Shown here piece by piece: positions 16,928-25,922 of a DNA stretch of 64,000 nucleotides. The DNA lies in contig NZ_CP107009.1 of the NCBI RefSeq assembly GCF_025725665.1, positions 1,364,001-1,428,000 of the forward strand, given 5' to 3'. The DNA is from Halomonas sp. LR3S48. GTDB taxonomy: Bacteria; Pseudomonadota; Gammaproteobacteria; Pseudomonadales; Halomonadaceae. Made by a program: the position numbers and the translations under genes. The stretch's first letter is position 1. The number at the start of each line of letters is the position of its first letter. The notes beneath the pieces are model-generated. The model saw nothing but the letters and a program-made list of their open reading frames with translations, did not search any database and had not been told where the DNA came from.

Positions 16928-18208
16928 CTAGCCGGCCAGCCAGTAGAGCGGGACCGTGATGATCTGCGGGAACGCCACGAACAGCAGCAGGATCACCACA
17001 TAGGCCAGCGCGAAGGGCATGACGCCCGACACGGCCTTCTCGAACTTCAGGTTGCCGACGCTGGTGATGACGTTGAGCACATTGCCCACCGGGGGCGTGA
17101 TCAGGCCGATGGAGCAGTTGAGGACGAACATGATGCCGAAGTAGACCGGATCGATACCGGCCAGCTTGACGATGGGCATCAGGATCGGGGTCAGCACCAG
17201 GATGGTTGGCGTCAGGTCCATCACCATGCCGACCACCAGCACCACGCCCATGATCGCCAGCATCAGCAGGCGCGGGTCATCGGCTAGCGGTGCCAGCAGG
17301 TCGGCGACCATCAACGGCAGCTGGGCGATGCTGATCAGCCAGGAGGCCACCATGGCGGCGGCGACCAGGAACATGACGATGGCGGTGCTGCGTGCGGCCT
17401 GGGTCAACACGTCGTAGAGCTGAGGCAGGTTCAGCTCGCGATAGATGACCGTCGCGACGACGATCGCGTAGACGGCTGCCACGACGCCAGCTTCGGTGGG
17501 CGTGAACATGCCGGTCTTGATGCCACCGATGATGATGACCGGCAGCAAGATGGCCCAGAAGCTCTCCCTGAGTGCCTTGAGGCGTTCGCTTAAGGTGGCC
17601 TTCTCAGTTACGACGAGATCTTCCTTGCGAGTCATGAACGACCACAGCACCACCAGCGTCGCCCCCATGATCAGGCCTGGCACGATGCCGGCCAGGAACA
17701 GCTTGCCGATCGAGATGCCACCGGCCACGCCGATGATGATCAGCGGGATCGAGGGCGGAATGATCGGCGCGATGATGCCGCCGGCCGCCATCAGGCCTGA
17801 CGAGCGCCCCAGCGGATAGCCGGCCTGGCGCATCATCGGCAGCAGCATGCTGGCCAGGGCGGCGGTATCGGCCACGGCCGAACCGGACAGGCTGGCCATG
17901 ATGATGGCGGCGAAGATGGCCACGAAGCCCAGGCCTCCCTTGCGATGCCCGACCAGCGTCATGGCCAGTACGACGATGCGCTTCGACAGGCCGCCGCGCG
18001 ACATCACCTCACCGGCGACGAGGAAGAAAGGTATCGCCAGCAGGGTGTAACTGTCGGCCCCGTTGACCAGGTTCTGCGCCAGGATCTGCGAATTGAACAT
18101 GTCCAGGTGCAGCATCAGCACCACGGCGCTGACCAGCAGGGCGAAGGCAATGGGTACGCTCAGACCGATCGAGGCGAGCAGCGAACCGAGGAACAGGCCG
18201 ATGGTCAT
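16928..18208 (-). CDS. dctM: TRAP transporter large permease subunit (DctM family)
   Basis: 426 residues, about 12 membrane segments. Family motifs: SLSGSAVADTAAL, IIPPSIPLIIIGVAGG and GLITPPVGNVLNV. It forms the sodium-coupled channel subunit with the upstream dctQ, whose stop it overlaps by 4 bp (ATGA). Confidence 0.92.
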   Translation of the reverse strand: MTIGLFLGSLLASIGLSVPIAFALLVSAVVLMLHLDMFNSQILAQNLVNGADSYTLLAIPFFLVAGEVMSRGGLSKRIVVLAMTLVGHRKGGLGFVAIFAAIIMASLSGSAVADTAALASMLLPMMRQAGYPLGRSSGLMAAGGIIAPIIPPSIPLIIIGVAGGISIGKLFLAGIVPGLIMGATLVVLWSFMTRKEDLVVTEKATLSERLKALRESFWAILLPVIIIGGIKTGMFTPTEAGVVAAVYAIVVATVIYRELNLPQLYDVLTQAARSTAIVMFLVAAAMVASWLISIAQLPLMVADLLAPLADDPRLLMLAIMGVVLVVGMVMDLTPTILVLTPILMPIVKLAGIDPVYFGIMFVLNCSIGLITPPVGNVLNVITSVGNLKFEKAVSGVMPFALAYVVILLLFVAFPQIITVPLYWLAG

Positions 18209-18768
18209 GTCGCTTCTCCTTCACGGAGAGGTGCCGTGGATTGCGCTGCACTGGGTATCAGCAGTCGATAGGCCAGGATCACCGACATCAGCACCCCGGC
18301 CATCAGGCCTGCCAGGTAAAAGACACCGACGGGAATCCCACTGATCGGGGAAAGGTTGCTCCAGTTCAGCAGGGTCTGCTCGTAGCTGCCCTTGAGCAGC
18401 ATCAGGCAGCAGCCCAGCATGACCAGGGTGACCAGGCGCCCGAGCACCGCCTGTGCCGGTCGCGGCAGCCGCTCGGCCAGCGTCGTCACGCTCAGGTGCT
18501 CGTGACGTAGCAAGGCGGTCACGGCACCCAGGAAGGTCACCCACACGAACAGGAAACGTGACAGCTCGACGCTGATGGAAATGCCGCTGTTGAAGCCGTA
18601 GCGAAGTACTACGTTGGTGAAGACCAGCACTATCATGCTGCCCAGCGCCAGCACCATCGTGAGATTGAGCGTCTTCTCCACCCACTGCGTGAGCAGAGCG
18701 ATAGGGGCGTAGAGGGCCCCTGGCGTCGTTGGCGTCGCCTGGGTATGGCGCTCAGCATTCTGAGACAT
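18205..18768 (-). CDS. dctQ: TRAP transporter small permease subunit (DctQ family)
   Basis: 187 residues, four membrane helices, with the SVELSRFLFVWVTFLGA helix-2 segment of the family. Start set at MSQNAERH: the longer upstream frame runs into the preceding AraD1 gene and is rich in Cys/Arg. It begins 31 bp after the AraD1 stop, so it is transcribed with the sugar-acid enzymes upstream. Confidence 0.9.
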   Translation of the reverse strand: MSQNAERHTQATPTTPGALYAPIALLTQWVEKTLNLTMVLALGSMIVLVFTNVVLRYGFNSGISISVELSRFLFVWVTFLGAVTALLRHEHLSVTTLAERLPRPAQAVLGRLVTLVMLGCCLMLLKGSYEQTLLNWSNLSPISGIPVGVFYLAGLMAGVLMSVILAYRLLIPSAAQSTAPLREGEAT

Positions 18769-18799
18769 GATGCGGGTACCTTTTCGGAAAGCCTGGCGC

Positions 18800-19795
18800 C
18801 TACAGGGAAAGCACCCGGGTGGGAGCATCGTTTCTTGTCGCGAAGCGCACCGGGTTGCACAGGGCGCGTCCCAGCGCCGGCAATTCGATCTCGAAGCGGT
18901 CGCCATCGCGCACTTCGATGCCATCGGCAAAGCTCAGGGTGGCGGTGCCGAAGTAGTGCACATGCAGATCGCCCGGGACTCGGAACTGCGCATACTTGAA
19001 GTGGTGGTGCTCCAGGTTGGCGAGGCTGTGGGCCATGTTGGCCTCGCCGGTGAGGAAGGGCTTGCGCCACAGCACCTCTCCCTCGCGCACGATGCGGCTT
19101 TCACCTTCCAGGTGCGCCGGCAGTTCGCCGAGCAGTAGCTCCGGGCCGAAGCTGCAGGGGCGCAGCTTGGAATGGGCCAGCCACAGGTAGTTGGCACGTT
19201 CGGTGATGTGGTCGGAGAATTCGTTGCCAACGGCGTAACCGAGACGGTAGGGCGTACCGTCGGGGCCATTGAGGTAGATGCCAACCAGCTCCGGTTCCTC
19301 GCCGGCGTCTTCGGCGAAGGTCGGTACGCCGAACGGCTGCTCCGGGGCAACGACGATGTTGCCATCGCCCTTGTAGAACCACTCCGGTTGGGCGCCGATA
19401 TGGCCCGCTTCCGGCTTGCCGCCCTCGACGCCGAGATTGAACATGCGCATGGAGTCGGTGAGTTCGCTCTCCGCTACCTGTGCTTTGGCATGCATCGCCG
19501 CGCGGGTGTCGGCGCTGCCCAGATGGGTCAGGCCGGTGCCGGTGACCAGGCAGTGGGCCGGATCGGGATGGGTAACCGGGGGCAGCAACTGGCGCATGTC
19601 GAGCGCCTGCTTGTAATCCAGCAGCTCATGGCAGCGGCGAGATGCGATGAACTCGGCGAGGGACACTCCCTCGTCGATGGCCGCCTGGGCCAGCGCATAG
19701 GTGCCGCCGGGGTAGTCGATCAGGCGCAATTGGTCGCGGCTTTCAACCACCGCGGCGCGTACGCCGCGGGGAGTCATGACTTGTACGATTCGCAT
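18800..19795 (-). CDS. AraD1/GguC-type 2-keto-3-deoxy-L-pentonate dehydratase (FAH superfamily), copy A
   Basis: 331 residues of the AraD1 family: TGTGLTHLGSADTR, the GEEPELVGIYLN metal-binding segment, GNEFSDHITERANYLWLAHSKLR and FADGIEVRDGDRFEI. These enzymes convert L-2-keto-3-deoxypentonate to 2-oxoglutarate semialdehyde. It follows the lyxonate-dehydratase gene by 11 bp. A paralogue at 27.5 kb serves the arabonate operon. Two adjacent ATG codons are possible starts; the second was chosen because it aligns with the paralogue (MRIVQ/MRLIQ) and has better spacing from GAGGAG. Confidence 0.88.
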   Translation of the reverse strand: MRIVQVMTPRGVRAAVVESRDQLRLIDYPGGTYALAQAAIDEGVSLAEFIASRRCHELLDYKQALDMRQLLPPVTHPDPAHCLVTGTGLTHLGSADTRAAMHAKAQVAESELTDSMRMFNLGVEGGKPEAGHIGAQPEWFYKGDGNIVVAPEQPFGVPTFAEDAGEEPELVGIYLNGPDGTPYRLGYAVGNEFSDHITERANYLWLAHSKLRPCSFGPELLLGELPAHLEGESRIVREGEVLWRKPFLTGEANMAHSLANLEHHHFKYAQFRVPGDLHVHYFGTATLSFADGIEVRDGDRFEIELPALGRALCNPVRFATRNDAPTRVLSL

Positions 19796-19806
19796 CATGG
19801 GGCTCC

Positions 19807-20979
19807 TCACTCGATGATGGTGAACTGGTCGAAGTAACGCTCGTTGAGCGATAGCCCCAGCCCCGGGGTGTCGTCGTCCAGGTCGAGGAAGCCGTTGACC
19901 GGCTCGGGATCGCCCTCGAACAGGTAGTAGAAGAGTTCGTTGCCGATCTCGACGTCATGCACCGGGAAGAACTCGGACATCGGCGAGGCCAGCGTGGACA
20001 TGGTCAGGTGGTAGTTGTGCATCTGACCGGCGTGGGGGATCACCGGTACACTGAAGGATTCGGCGATGGCGTTGATCTTGCGCGCCGCGGTGATGCCGCC
20101 GACCCGGTTGGTGTCGTACTGGATGACCGAGACGGCACGCTTCTCGAGCAGCTGGCGGAAACCGTAGTGGGTGAACTCGTGTTCGCCGCCGGAGATCGGG
20201 ATGCTGGTCAGCTGATTCAGCTCCGCGTAGCCGTCGATGTCGTCGGCAATCACCGGTTCCTCCAGCCAGCGCGGCTGGAAGCGCTCCAGCTTCGGCAACA
20301 TGCGCTTGGCGTACTCCAGATTCCAACCCATATAGCATTCGAGCATCAGGTCGATGTCCTCGCCGATCACCTCGCGTATCGCGGCTACGCTGTCGAGGTT
20401 GGCACGCATGCCGTCGGGACCGTCCTTAGGTCCATAACCGAAGCGCATCTTCATTGCCTTGAAGCCCTGGTCGAGGTAGGACTGTGCTTCTTCCTGCATC
20501 GACTTGAGATCGGTGCGATAGAGCTTGGAGGCGTAGCAGGGAATCTTCTCCTTGGTGCGCCCGCCGAGCAGCTTGAATACCGGTTGATTGACCGCCTTGC
20601 CCATCAAATCCCAGATCGCGATATCGACCCCCGAAATCGCCGCCATGCCGATGCCCTTGCGGCCCCAGGCGTGCGTGGAGCGGTACATGCGCTGCCACAG
20701 GTACTCGTAGTCGAATGGGTCCTGACCGATCACCAGCGGCGCCAGGTACTGATCGATGATCGCCTTGGCGATGCGCGGTGCCAGCGCCACGTTACCCAGC
20801 CCGACCAAGCCGTTGTCGGTCTCGATCTCGACGGTGGTCCAGCCATGGAAGCGGAAGGTGCCCATGGAGTCGCCCTTGTCCCACAGTTCGTCCATGGCGT
20901 TGGAGCAGAAGTGCGGGGTCGGCGTGACGGTATGACCGTTCCATTCGAAGACGCGGGTACGGACCTTGGTGATCTTCAT
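19807..20979 (-). CDS. lyxD: L-Lyxonate dehydratase (mandelate-racemase subgroup, enolase superfamily)
   Basis: 390 residues. The barrel shows LECYMGWN and WLEEPV, then [10 protein letters not shown], as metal-ligand strands, with K177-x-R179 (AMKMRFGYG) at strand 2 and His316 (VIPHAGQM) at strand 7. I recall the published L-lyxonate dehydratases having a KxR motif and being inactivated by substitution at Arg179 or His316; both fall at exactly those numbers here. This separates it from rhamnonate dehydratase, which has a different His-loop. It dehydrates L-lyxonate to L-2-keto-3-deoxypentonate. AraD1 follows immediately, and KGSADH closes the operon. Confidence 0.85.
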   Translation of the reverse strand: MKITKVRTRVFEWNGHTVTPTPHFCSNAMDELWDKGDSMGTFRFHGWTTVEIETDNGLVGLGNVALAPRIAKAIIDQYLAPLVIGQDPFDYEYLWQRMYRSTHAWGRKGIGMAAISGVDIAIWDLMGKAVNQPVFKLLGGRTKEKIPCYASKLYRTDLKSMQEEAQSYLDQGFKAMKMRFGYGPKDGPDGMRANLDSVAAIREVIGEDIDLMLECYMGWNLEYAKRMLPKLERFQPRWLEEPVIADDIDGYAELNQLTSIPISGGEHEFTHYGFRQLLEKRAVSVIQYDTNRVGGITAARKINAIAESFSVPVIPHAGQMHNYHLTMSTLASPMSEFFPVHDVEIGNELFYYLFEGDPEPVNGFLDLDDDTPGLGLSLNERYFDQFTIIE

Positions 20980-21007
20980 CTTTGGCTTTCCTTGTGTCTG
21001 TTAGTGA

Positions 21008-22036
21008 TCAGGCCTTGATGGTTTCGAGACGCTGGCGACGCAGGCTCGCGCCCATGCGGCAAGCGATGGCAAAAGCGTTTCGGGTCGGGCCTACGTCGGC
21101 CTTGCCCTGGCCGGCAATGTCGAAGGCGGTACCGTGGGCCGGGGTGGTGATGGGGATTGGCAGGCCGCCCTGGACGGTCACGCCCTGCTTGAACCCGAGC
21201 AGCTTGATCGCGATCTGCCCCTGGTCGTGGTACATGGTGACGATGGCGTCGTACTCGCCGTCGCGGGCCTTGATGAAGATGGTGTCGGCTGGAAAGGGGC
21301 CGGCGATGGGATAGCCCTGGGCCTGGCACGCCTTGACGGCGGGTGCGATGACTTCGATCTCCTCGCGCCCGCAGGTGCCACCCTCGCCGCCGTGGGGATT
21401 GAAGGCCGCCACCGCGACACGCGGGGTCTCGAAACCGGCCAGGATCAGGGAGTCGTGGATCAGCTTGCTGGCCGCGACGATGCGTTCCTGGGTCACGTAC
21501 TGCGCGGCGTCCTTGAGCGGGATGTGCGAGGAGATACGCGAGGTCCACAGCGTGCCGAGGGTGTTGAACTCGCAGAAGTAGCCATCGACGCCCAGGTGTT
21601 CGGCGAAGAAGTGCAGCTCGTCCTCATGCTTGAGTCCGGCCTTCTTCATCGAGAACTTGTTGAGTGGTGCGAAGCAGATGGCATCCACGTCGCCGGCCTG
21701 GGCAGCCTCCAGGCAGCGAGTCAGCACCGTCAAGGTCGAGGCGCCGCCGGCGACGGTTTCCTCGGCATAGGGCACCACGCCCTTGGCCACGGTCTCGAGC
21801 GGTAGAAATACCGGGCCGCCGTGCTCGCGCGCAGCGGCGAAGCTGTCGACCTCGGGGAGCTGGTGACGGGTGCCGGCGACGCGCTGGCCTTCTTCCCATA
21901 GCCAACGGTCCCCCACCAGCACGGTATGCACGGCGGTGAACAGTTCCGGTTCGGCAAACAGCTTGGCGACGAGCTCGGGGCCGATGCCGGCGGGGTCGCC
22001 CAGAGTGACGGCAATGACGGGACGTGAATCGCTCAT
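21008..22036 (-). CDS. PdxA-family dehydrogenase, probably acting on a non-phosphorylated substrate
   Basis: 342 residues of the PdxA fold. Metal ligands His171 (SSHIPLKD), His215 (NPHGGEGG) and His270 (MYHDQGQ) are present, as is Lys127. The stretch that in E. coli PdxA reads GHTEFF and holds phosphate-binding His/Thr reads EDELHFF here (138-144), with acidic residues instead. No DUF1537 sugar-acid kinase, the usual partner of PdxA2, is in the window. It may oxidise a free hydroxy acid or diol. It sits between a TRAP transporter and lyxD, in the same operon direction. True pyridoxine synthesis is unlikely in this context. Confidence 0.8.
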   Translation of the reverse strand: MSDSRPVIAVTLGDPAGIGPELVAKLFAEPELFTAVHTVLVGDRWLWEEGQRVAGTRHQLPEVDSFAAAREHGGPVFLPLETVAKGVVPYAEETVAGGASTLTVLTRCLEAAQAGDVDAICFAPLNKFSMKKAGLKHEDELHFFAEHLGVDGYFCEFNTLGTLWTSRISSHIPLKDAAQYVTQERIVAASKLIHDSLILAGFETPRVAVAAFNPHGGEGGTCGREEIEVIAPAVKACQAQGYPIAGPFPADTIFIKARDGEYDAIVTMYHDQGQIAIKLLGFKQGVTVQGGLPIPITTPAHGTAFDIAGQGKADVGPTRNAFAIACRMGASLRRQRLETIKA

Positions 22037-22049
22037 GAGGTTCTCCAGC

Positions 22050-23330
22050 TCAGTAGAAGAGTTCGACGAGAGTCAGGGGGATGGCCGGGATATAGGTCAC
22101 CAGCAGCAGGACGATGAACAGCACGCCGATCATCGGCATGTTGACGCGAGTGGTATTCCACATGTCGGTCTTGGCGATGGAACAGGCAGTGGCCAGGACC
22201 GAGGCGACCGGTGGCGTCTGCTGGCCGATCGCCAGGTTGAGGGTGAGGATCAAGCCGAAGTGGATGGGGTCGATGCCGATCTGGTGCACCAGTGGCATGA
22301 CGATGGGCACCACCAGAATGATCGCTGCGGCACCGTGCAAGAACATGCCGAGCAGCAGCAGCAGAATGTTGAGTAGCGCCAGTACGGCGATCGGGTTCTC
22401 GGTCAGGGCGGTAATCTGGCGGGCGAGTTGTTGGGGCAGTTGCATCTCGGTGAGAAACAGGCCCAACACGGCGGAAGTGGCTACCAGCAACATCACCACG
22501 GCGGTCTGAATGACGCCATCGGTAACGGCCCGATAGAGCATCTTGAGATTGAACTCACGGTAAATCAGCCCTCCGATCACCAGGGCAGCGAGCACGGCAA
22601 TCCCGGCCCCCTCGGTGGCGGTGACGAAGCCGCCGAAGATTCCACCGAGAATGATCACCGGCAGCAGCAACGCCCAAACGGCTTCCTTGAAGGCCTTGCC
22701 AAGGCGGCCCAGGGAGAACGCCTCCTCACGCGGCAAGTCGTATTTCACCGCGTAGTAGTAGCAGAAGCAGGCCAGGCCGAAGCCACCGAGCAGCCCCGGG
22801 ACAATACCGGCCACGAAGAGCTGAACGATGGAGACCTCGGCAATGGCACCGTATAGGATCATCGACAGCGAAGGCGGAATGATCACTGCCAAGGAGGCCG
22901 AAGACGAAGTAATGGCCGCGGAGAACTCCGGGTTGTACTTCTTGCGTTTCATCTCGGGGATCAGCACCGAACCGGTGGCGGCCACGTCGGCGACCGCAGA
23001 GCCGGAAATCTCGGCGAAGAACATCGAAACACCGACGTTCACCATGGCCAGCCCACCACGCACGAAACCGACGAGAGCGGTTACCAGGTTGATCAAACGG
23101 GTGGAAATGCCCGAGGTGTTCATCAAGGCACCGGCGAAGATGAACAGCGGAATGGCGATCAACGGAAAGTTGGTGGCCCCGTTGAACAACGTTAGCGGCA
23201 CGTTCAACAAGTGCTGGGGGCCCATGTTGAGGAAGACCCCCACCACCCCGACCACACCGATCGCCACGGCGATGGGCACGTTGATCAGCACCAGGGCGAA
23301 CAGGGCGGCAATGACGATCAGCAGGGTCAT
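22050..23330 (-). CDS. dctM: TRAP transporter large permease subunit (DctM family)
   Basis: 426 residues with the DctM landmarks EISGSAVADVAATGS, IIPPSLSMILYGAIA and QQTPPVASVLATA. It overlaps dctQ upstream by 4 bp and precedes the PdxA-type gene by 13 bp, so transport and enzyme genes form one message. This is the second large permease in the lyxonate cluster, and it is clearly different in sequence from the one at 16.9-18.2 kb. Confidence 0.92.
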   Translation of the reverse strand: MTLLIVIAALFALVLINVPIAVAIGVVGVVGVFLNMGPQHLLNVPLTLFNGATNFPLIAIPLFIFAGALMNTSGISTRLINLVTALVGFVRGGLAMVNVGVSMFFAEISGSAVADVAATGSVLIPEMKRKKYNPEFSAAITSSSASLAVIIPPSLSMILYGAIAEVSIVQLFVAGIVPGLLGGFGLACFCYYYAVKYDLPREEAFSLGRLGKAFKEAVWALLLPVIILGGIFGGFVTATEGAGIAVLAALVIGGLIYREFNLKMLYRAVTDGVIQTAVVMLLVATSAVLGLFLTEMQLPQQLARQITALTENPIAVLALLNILLLLLGMFLHGAAAIILVVPIVMPLVHQIGIDPIHFGLILTLNLAIGQQTPPVASVLATACSIAKTDMWNTTRVNMPMIGVLFIVLLLVTYIPAIPLTLVELFY

Positions 23331-23881
23331 GTGCGACTCTCCTTGAGATCTTCCTCGGCCTGGCGAATGGCTGCCTCAATGGCCTCGTGCTCACTGTCCA
23401 CACCCGCCTGCACTTTCCTCCACGCCTCCGGCAGGCTCAGCAGCTCACAGACGATGAACAGCGCGGCACTGAGCGGAATCACTGACTGGGTAACGGTCAG
23501 GCTCACTGCGGGGATCGACACCAGTCGGTCCCAGGCGAGGATGTCGAGCACGCGATAGCCGTAGTAAGCGATGATCAGGAAAAAGCCGATGACGATGGCT
23601 TCCGAGATCAGGAAGAGCAGGCTGCGCAGGGCAGGGGGAGCGCTGGCGACAATGCCGGGAAAGCCCATGTGGGCTCGCTTCAGCGCGGCCAGGCAGGCGC
23701 CGTAGAAGGACAGCCAGGCCAGGCCGATGGAAGCGACTTCGTCGTACCAGATGAGCGAGCTACCGAGGGCACGGAAAGCAACGGCGGCCAGCACGATCGT
23801 CGTCAGCGCGAGCAGCAGAAAGACCGTAATAGCCTCCAGCAGCTTTTCGACGACAAGGCGGGTGCGGTCGATGATGTCCAT
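23327..23881 (-). CDS. dctQ: TRAP transporter small permease subunit (DctQ family)
   Basis: 184 residues with four hydrophobic helices; SSLIWYDEVASIGLAWLSFYGA is the family helix-2 region. Start at MDIIDRTR; the 83 extra upstream codons read through the dctP end in another frame and are Arg/Gly-rich, so they were rejected. It lies 56 bp after the dctP stop. Confidence 0.88.
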   Translation of the reverse strand: MDIIDRTRLVVEKLLEAITVFLLLALTTIVLAAVAFRALGSSLIWYDEVASIGLAWLSFYGACLAALKRAHMGFPGIVASAPPALRSLLFLISEAIVIGFFLIIAYYGYRVLDILAWDRLVSIPAVSLTVTQSVIPLSAALFIVCELLSLPEAWRKVQAGVDSEHEAIEAAIRQAEEDLKESRT

Positions 23882-23937
23882 GGCAAGGCCTCTCGTTGGA
23901 GGATGATGGCGCCTGCTGGCACCTGCTAGAGCGGAAT

Positions 23938-24915
23938 TCATTCCTCGGCCAATGCCATGGCGCGATCGATCATCGCCTGGCCGTTCGGCACCTGCTCTGC
24001 GAAGACTTCGTAAACGGGATTGCTGGCCGCAATGAAGGCGTCGCGTTCTACCTCGTTGACCGACATCCCGGCTTCCTGCATGGCGGTGAGCAGCTCCTCG
24101 TCGAGTTCGACGCCGCGCGCCAGAGCCCACTCCTGGGTTTCTGCGGCAGCGGCCGAAATGGCCTCGCGCACCTCCTCGGAATACTGGCTCCAGCCGTTCT
24201 GGCCGGCAGTCAGCCAGATCGGGCTGTAGACGTGACTGGAGAGGGACAGGTACTCCTGAACCTCGTGCAGGCGGGCACCGTAGATATTGCTGAGCGGGTT
24301 CTCCTGGCCGTCGATGACGCCGGTCTGCAGGCCCACGAATACCTCGGAAAAGGCCATGGGCGTGGGATTTGCCCCCCAGGTGGTGAACATCCGGGTGCGC
24401 CAGTCACTCTGTGGGGTGCGGATACGCAGCCCGTGGAGGTCCTCAGGCACCGTCACGGCACGCCGACTGTTTGTGATATGACGAAAACCGTTCTCCCACG
24501 TAGAGAGAATCTTCAGCCCCTGCGACTCGGCGCTCTGAGCCAGGTCAGTCATGACGATTTCCTGGTCGATGCGCTTGAGGTGGTCGCGGTCCTTGACCAG
24601 GTAGGGAAGGTCGAAGAGCGCGAATTCCGGTGCAACCGAAGACATGATCGAGGAGATGGCGGCGAGATCCACCGTGCCCATGCGCAGCCGCTGGATCAAC
24701 TGACGCTCATCCCCCAGTTGGGCGCTGTCGTAGTACTCGATCTGGATGTCATCCCCCAGCCGCTCCTGCAGGCGGCGGGTGAACTCCTGGGCAGTCTGCC
24801 CTTGCAGGCTCTGGGGCGAGCCGCCAATGGCAAAGACGAGCTTTTCCTGGGCTTGGGCGCTGCCCGCAGCAGCCACCAGAGCGAACAGGGAAAATGCGAA
24901 AGTTCTTTTGAGCAT
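23938..24915 (-). CDS. dctP: TRAP transporter solute-binding protein (DctP family)
   Basis: 325 residues. Signal peptide MLKRTFAFSLFALVAAAGSAQA|QEK. Acid-binding Arg in HGLRIRTPQSD, with GVIDGQENPLSN typical of the family. It is the first gene of the minus-strand cluster, facing the GntR gene across a 204-bp regulatory gap. Its position at the head suggests it binds the inducing acid (L-lyxonate or the PdxA-enzyme substrate). Ligand not determined. Confidence 0.9.
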   Translation of the reverse strand: MLKRTFAFSLFALVAAAGSAQAQEKLVFAIGGSPQSLQGQTAQEFTRRLQERLGDDIQIEYYDSAQLGDERQLIQRLRMGTVDLAAISSIMSSVAPEFALFDLPYLVKDRDHLKRIDQEIVMTDLAQSAESQGLKILSTWENGFRHITNSRRAVTVPEDLHGLRIRTPQSDWRTRMFTTWGANPTPMAFSEVFVGLQTGVIDGQENPLSNIYGARLHEVQEYLSLSSHVYSPIWLTAGQNGWSQYSEEVREAISAAAAETQEWALARGVELDEELLTAMQEAGMSVNEVERDAFIAASNPVYEVFAEQVPNGQAMIDRAMALAEE

Positions 24916-25119
24916 GATGGGTGTCCTATGGATTGTTATTGGCATCTCTTGGTATCTGGTCTACTGGTTGGTTGACCATACCAGTTGCTATCAATCTAGA
25001 TCGCCTCGTTAACGCCTGTCAAGCCTGTCCATGGAGTGGGCAGTACCTGCGTGCCATGATTGGGATGGCATCTACAGGTCTTCTGGTCTATTATTCGTAC
25101 CAGTCAGGGAGGAAAATCC
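24916..25119. promoter_or_regulatory. Divergent control region with two 23-bp GntR operators
   Basis: Two dyads of identical length and ends: ACTGGT-N11-ACCAGT at 24963-24985 and TCTGGT-N11-ACCAGT at 25082-25104. The first also has an inner TGGTTGACCA. The second lies just ahead of the gntR ribosome site (GGGAGG), placing it for autoregulation; the first is 48 bp ahead of dctP. This is the spacing expected of a FadR/GntR dimer controlling both directions. A further TGGTATCTGGTC half-site cluster lies just left of the first dyad. Confidence 0.6.
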
Positions 25120-25863
25120 ATGGAAAGAATGGCATTCGCCTTCGAGAAGACGCTCGAGAACAAGACCAAGAAAGAGATACTGGCCGAGAAGCTGATCGAG
25201 ATGATCCTGACCGGCCTACTGCGGGATGATGATGTTCTGCCCAGTGAGCGGGAGCTGGCCCAGCTATTCGGTGTGAGCCGGGAAACCGTACGTGGCGCCT
25301 TGTCACAGCTCACGGCCCATGGGCTGATCAGCGTTTCCCATGGGAGCAAGACCCGTATTTGTGCCAGCGACACGGTCCTGGCCAGGTTTCGTGCCACTCG
25401 CCCTGATGAGATGGTGAAGGAGGTCAACCGCTTCGACATCAATAGTGTTTTCGAGAGCCGCATCATCGTGGAAGCCGCCATCGCCCGGCGCGCCGCCATG
25501 CGAATTGATGCAGAAGGTATCGCCAAGCTGGAACGGCTGCTACAAGCGCAGAGCCAGCTGTTCGACTCGCCGGTGCACTTCCAGCTCTCCGATCAGAACT
25601 TCCATAAGCTGATCTCGGAATATGCCGATAATGAAATCCTGCTGCGCTATGCGGAGGAACTCTACACCTATGGCTTGAGCGTCCGTCGCCAGGTCATGGT
25701 GGAAGAAGGTGCCATCGAGCGTAGTTACCAGGAGCATGGACACATCGTCGAGGCGCTCAAGCGGGGCGACCCCGATGGCGCCGAGCGGGCCATGCTGGCT
25801 CATCTGGACAGCGTCTATCGCACCACCAAGGCCAAGCTGGACACCAGCCTTTCCCAGGCTTGA
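25120..25863 (+). CDS. GntR-family (FadR/FCD subfamily) regulator of the lyxonate cluster
   Basis: 247 residues: winged-helix domain in the first 75 (LPSERELAQLFGVSRETVRGALSQL) and a C-terminal FCD ligand domain with His residues (NFHKLISEY, HGHIVEAL) that bind metal and an organic acid in this subfamily. Start ATG follows GGGAGG by 7 bp. Divergent to the lyxonate operon with paired operators between them, so it is very probably its repressor. Effector presumably L-lyxonate or a 2-keto-3-deoxy acid. Confidence 0.9.
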   Translation: MERMAFAFEKTLENKTKKEILAEKLIEMILTGLLRDDDVLPSERELAQLFGVSRETVRGALSQLTAHGLISVSHGSKTRICASDTVLARFRATRPDEMVKEVNRFDINSVFESRIIVEAAIARRAAMRIDAEGIAKLERLLQAQSQLFDSPVHFQLSDQNFHKLISEYADNEILLRYAEELYTYGLSVRRQVMVEEGAIERSYQEHGHIVEALKRGDPDGAERAMLAHLDSVYRTTKAKLDTSLSQA

Positions 25864-25868
25864 TCCAC

Positions 25869-25892
25869 AAAAAAGGCGGCCCGCAGGCCGCC
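25869..25892 (-). terminator. Intrinsic terminator of the TRAP-AraD1-KGSADH operon
   Basis: GGCGGCC-CGCA-GGCCGCC, a perfect 7-bp stem with a 4-base loop, followed on the minus strand by six T residues. It lies 30 bp after the KGSADH copy 2 stop codon and just past the end of the convergent gntR gene. Confidence 0.85.
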
Positions 25893-25922
25893 AAAGGTTC
25901 CAGAACATTTACGGGCTTGGCA

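Noticed and set aside
19807..20979. Assignment as L-rhamnonate dehydratase
   Set aside because: The His loop (VIPHAGQM) and the KxR motif differ from rhamnonate dehydratase and fit the lyxonate group; no rhamnose genes are nearby.
21008..22036. Assignment as housekeeping pyridoxine-biosynthesis PdxA
   Set aside because: The phosphate-binding segment is altered and the gene lies inside a catabolic operon; it lacks the usual ksgA/apaH/surA neighbours.
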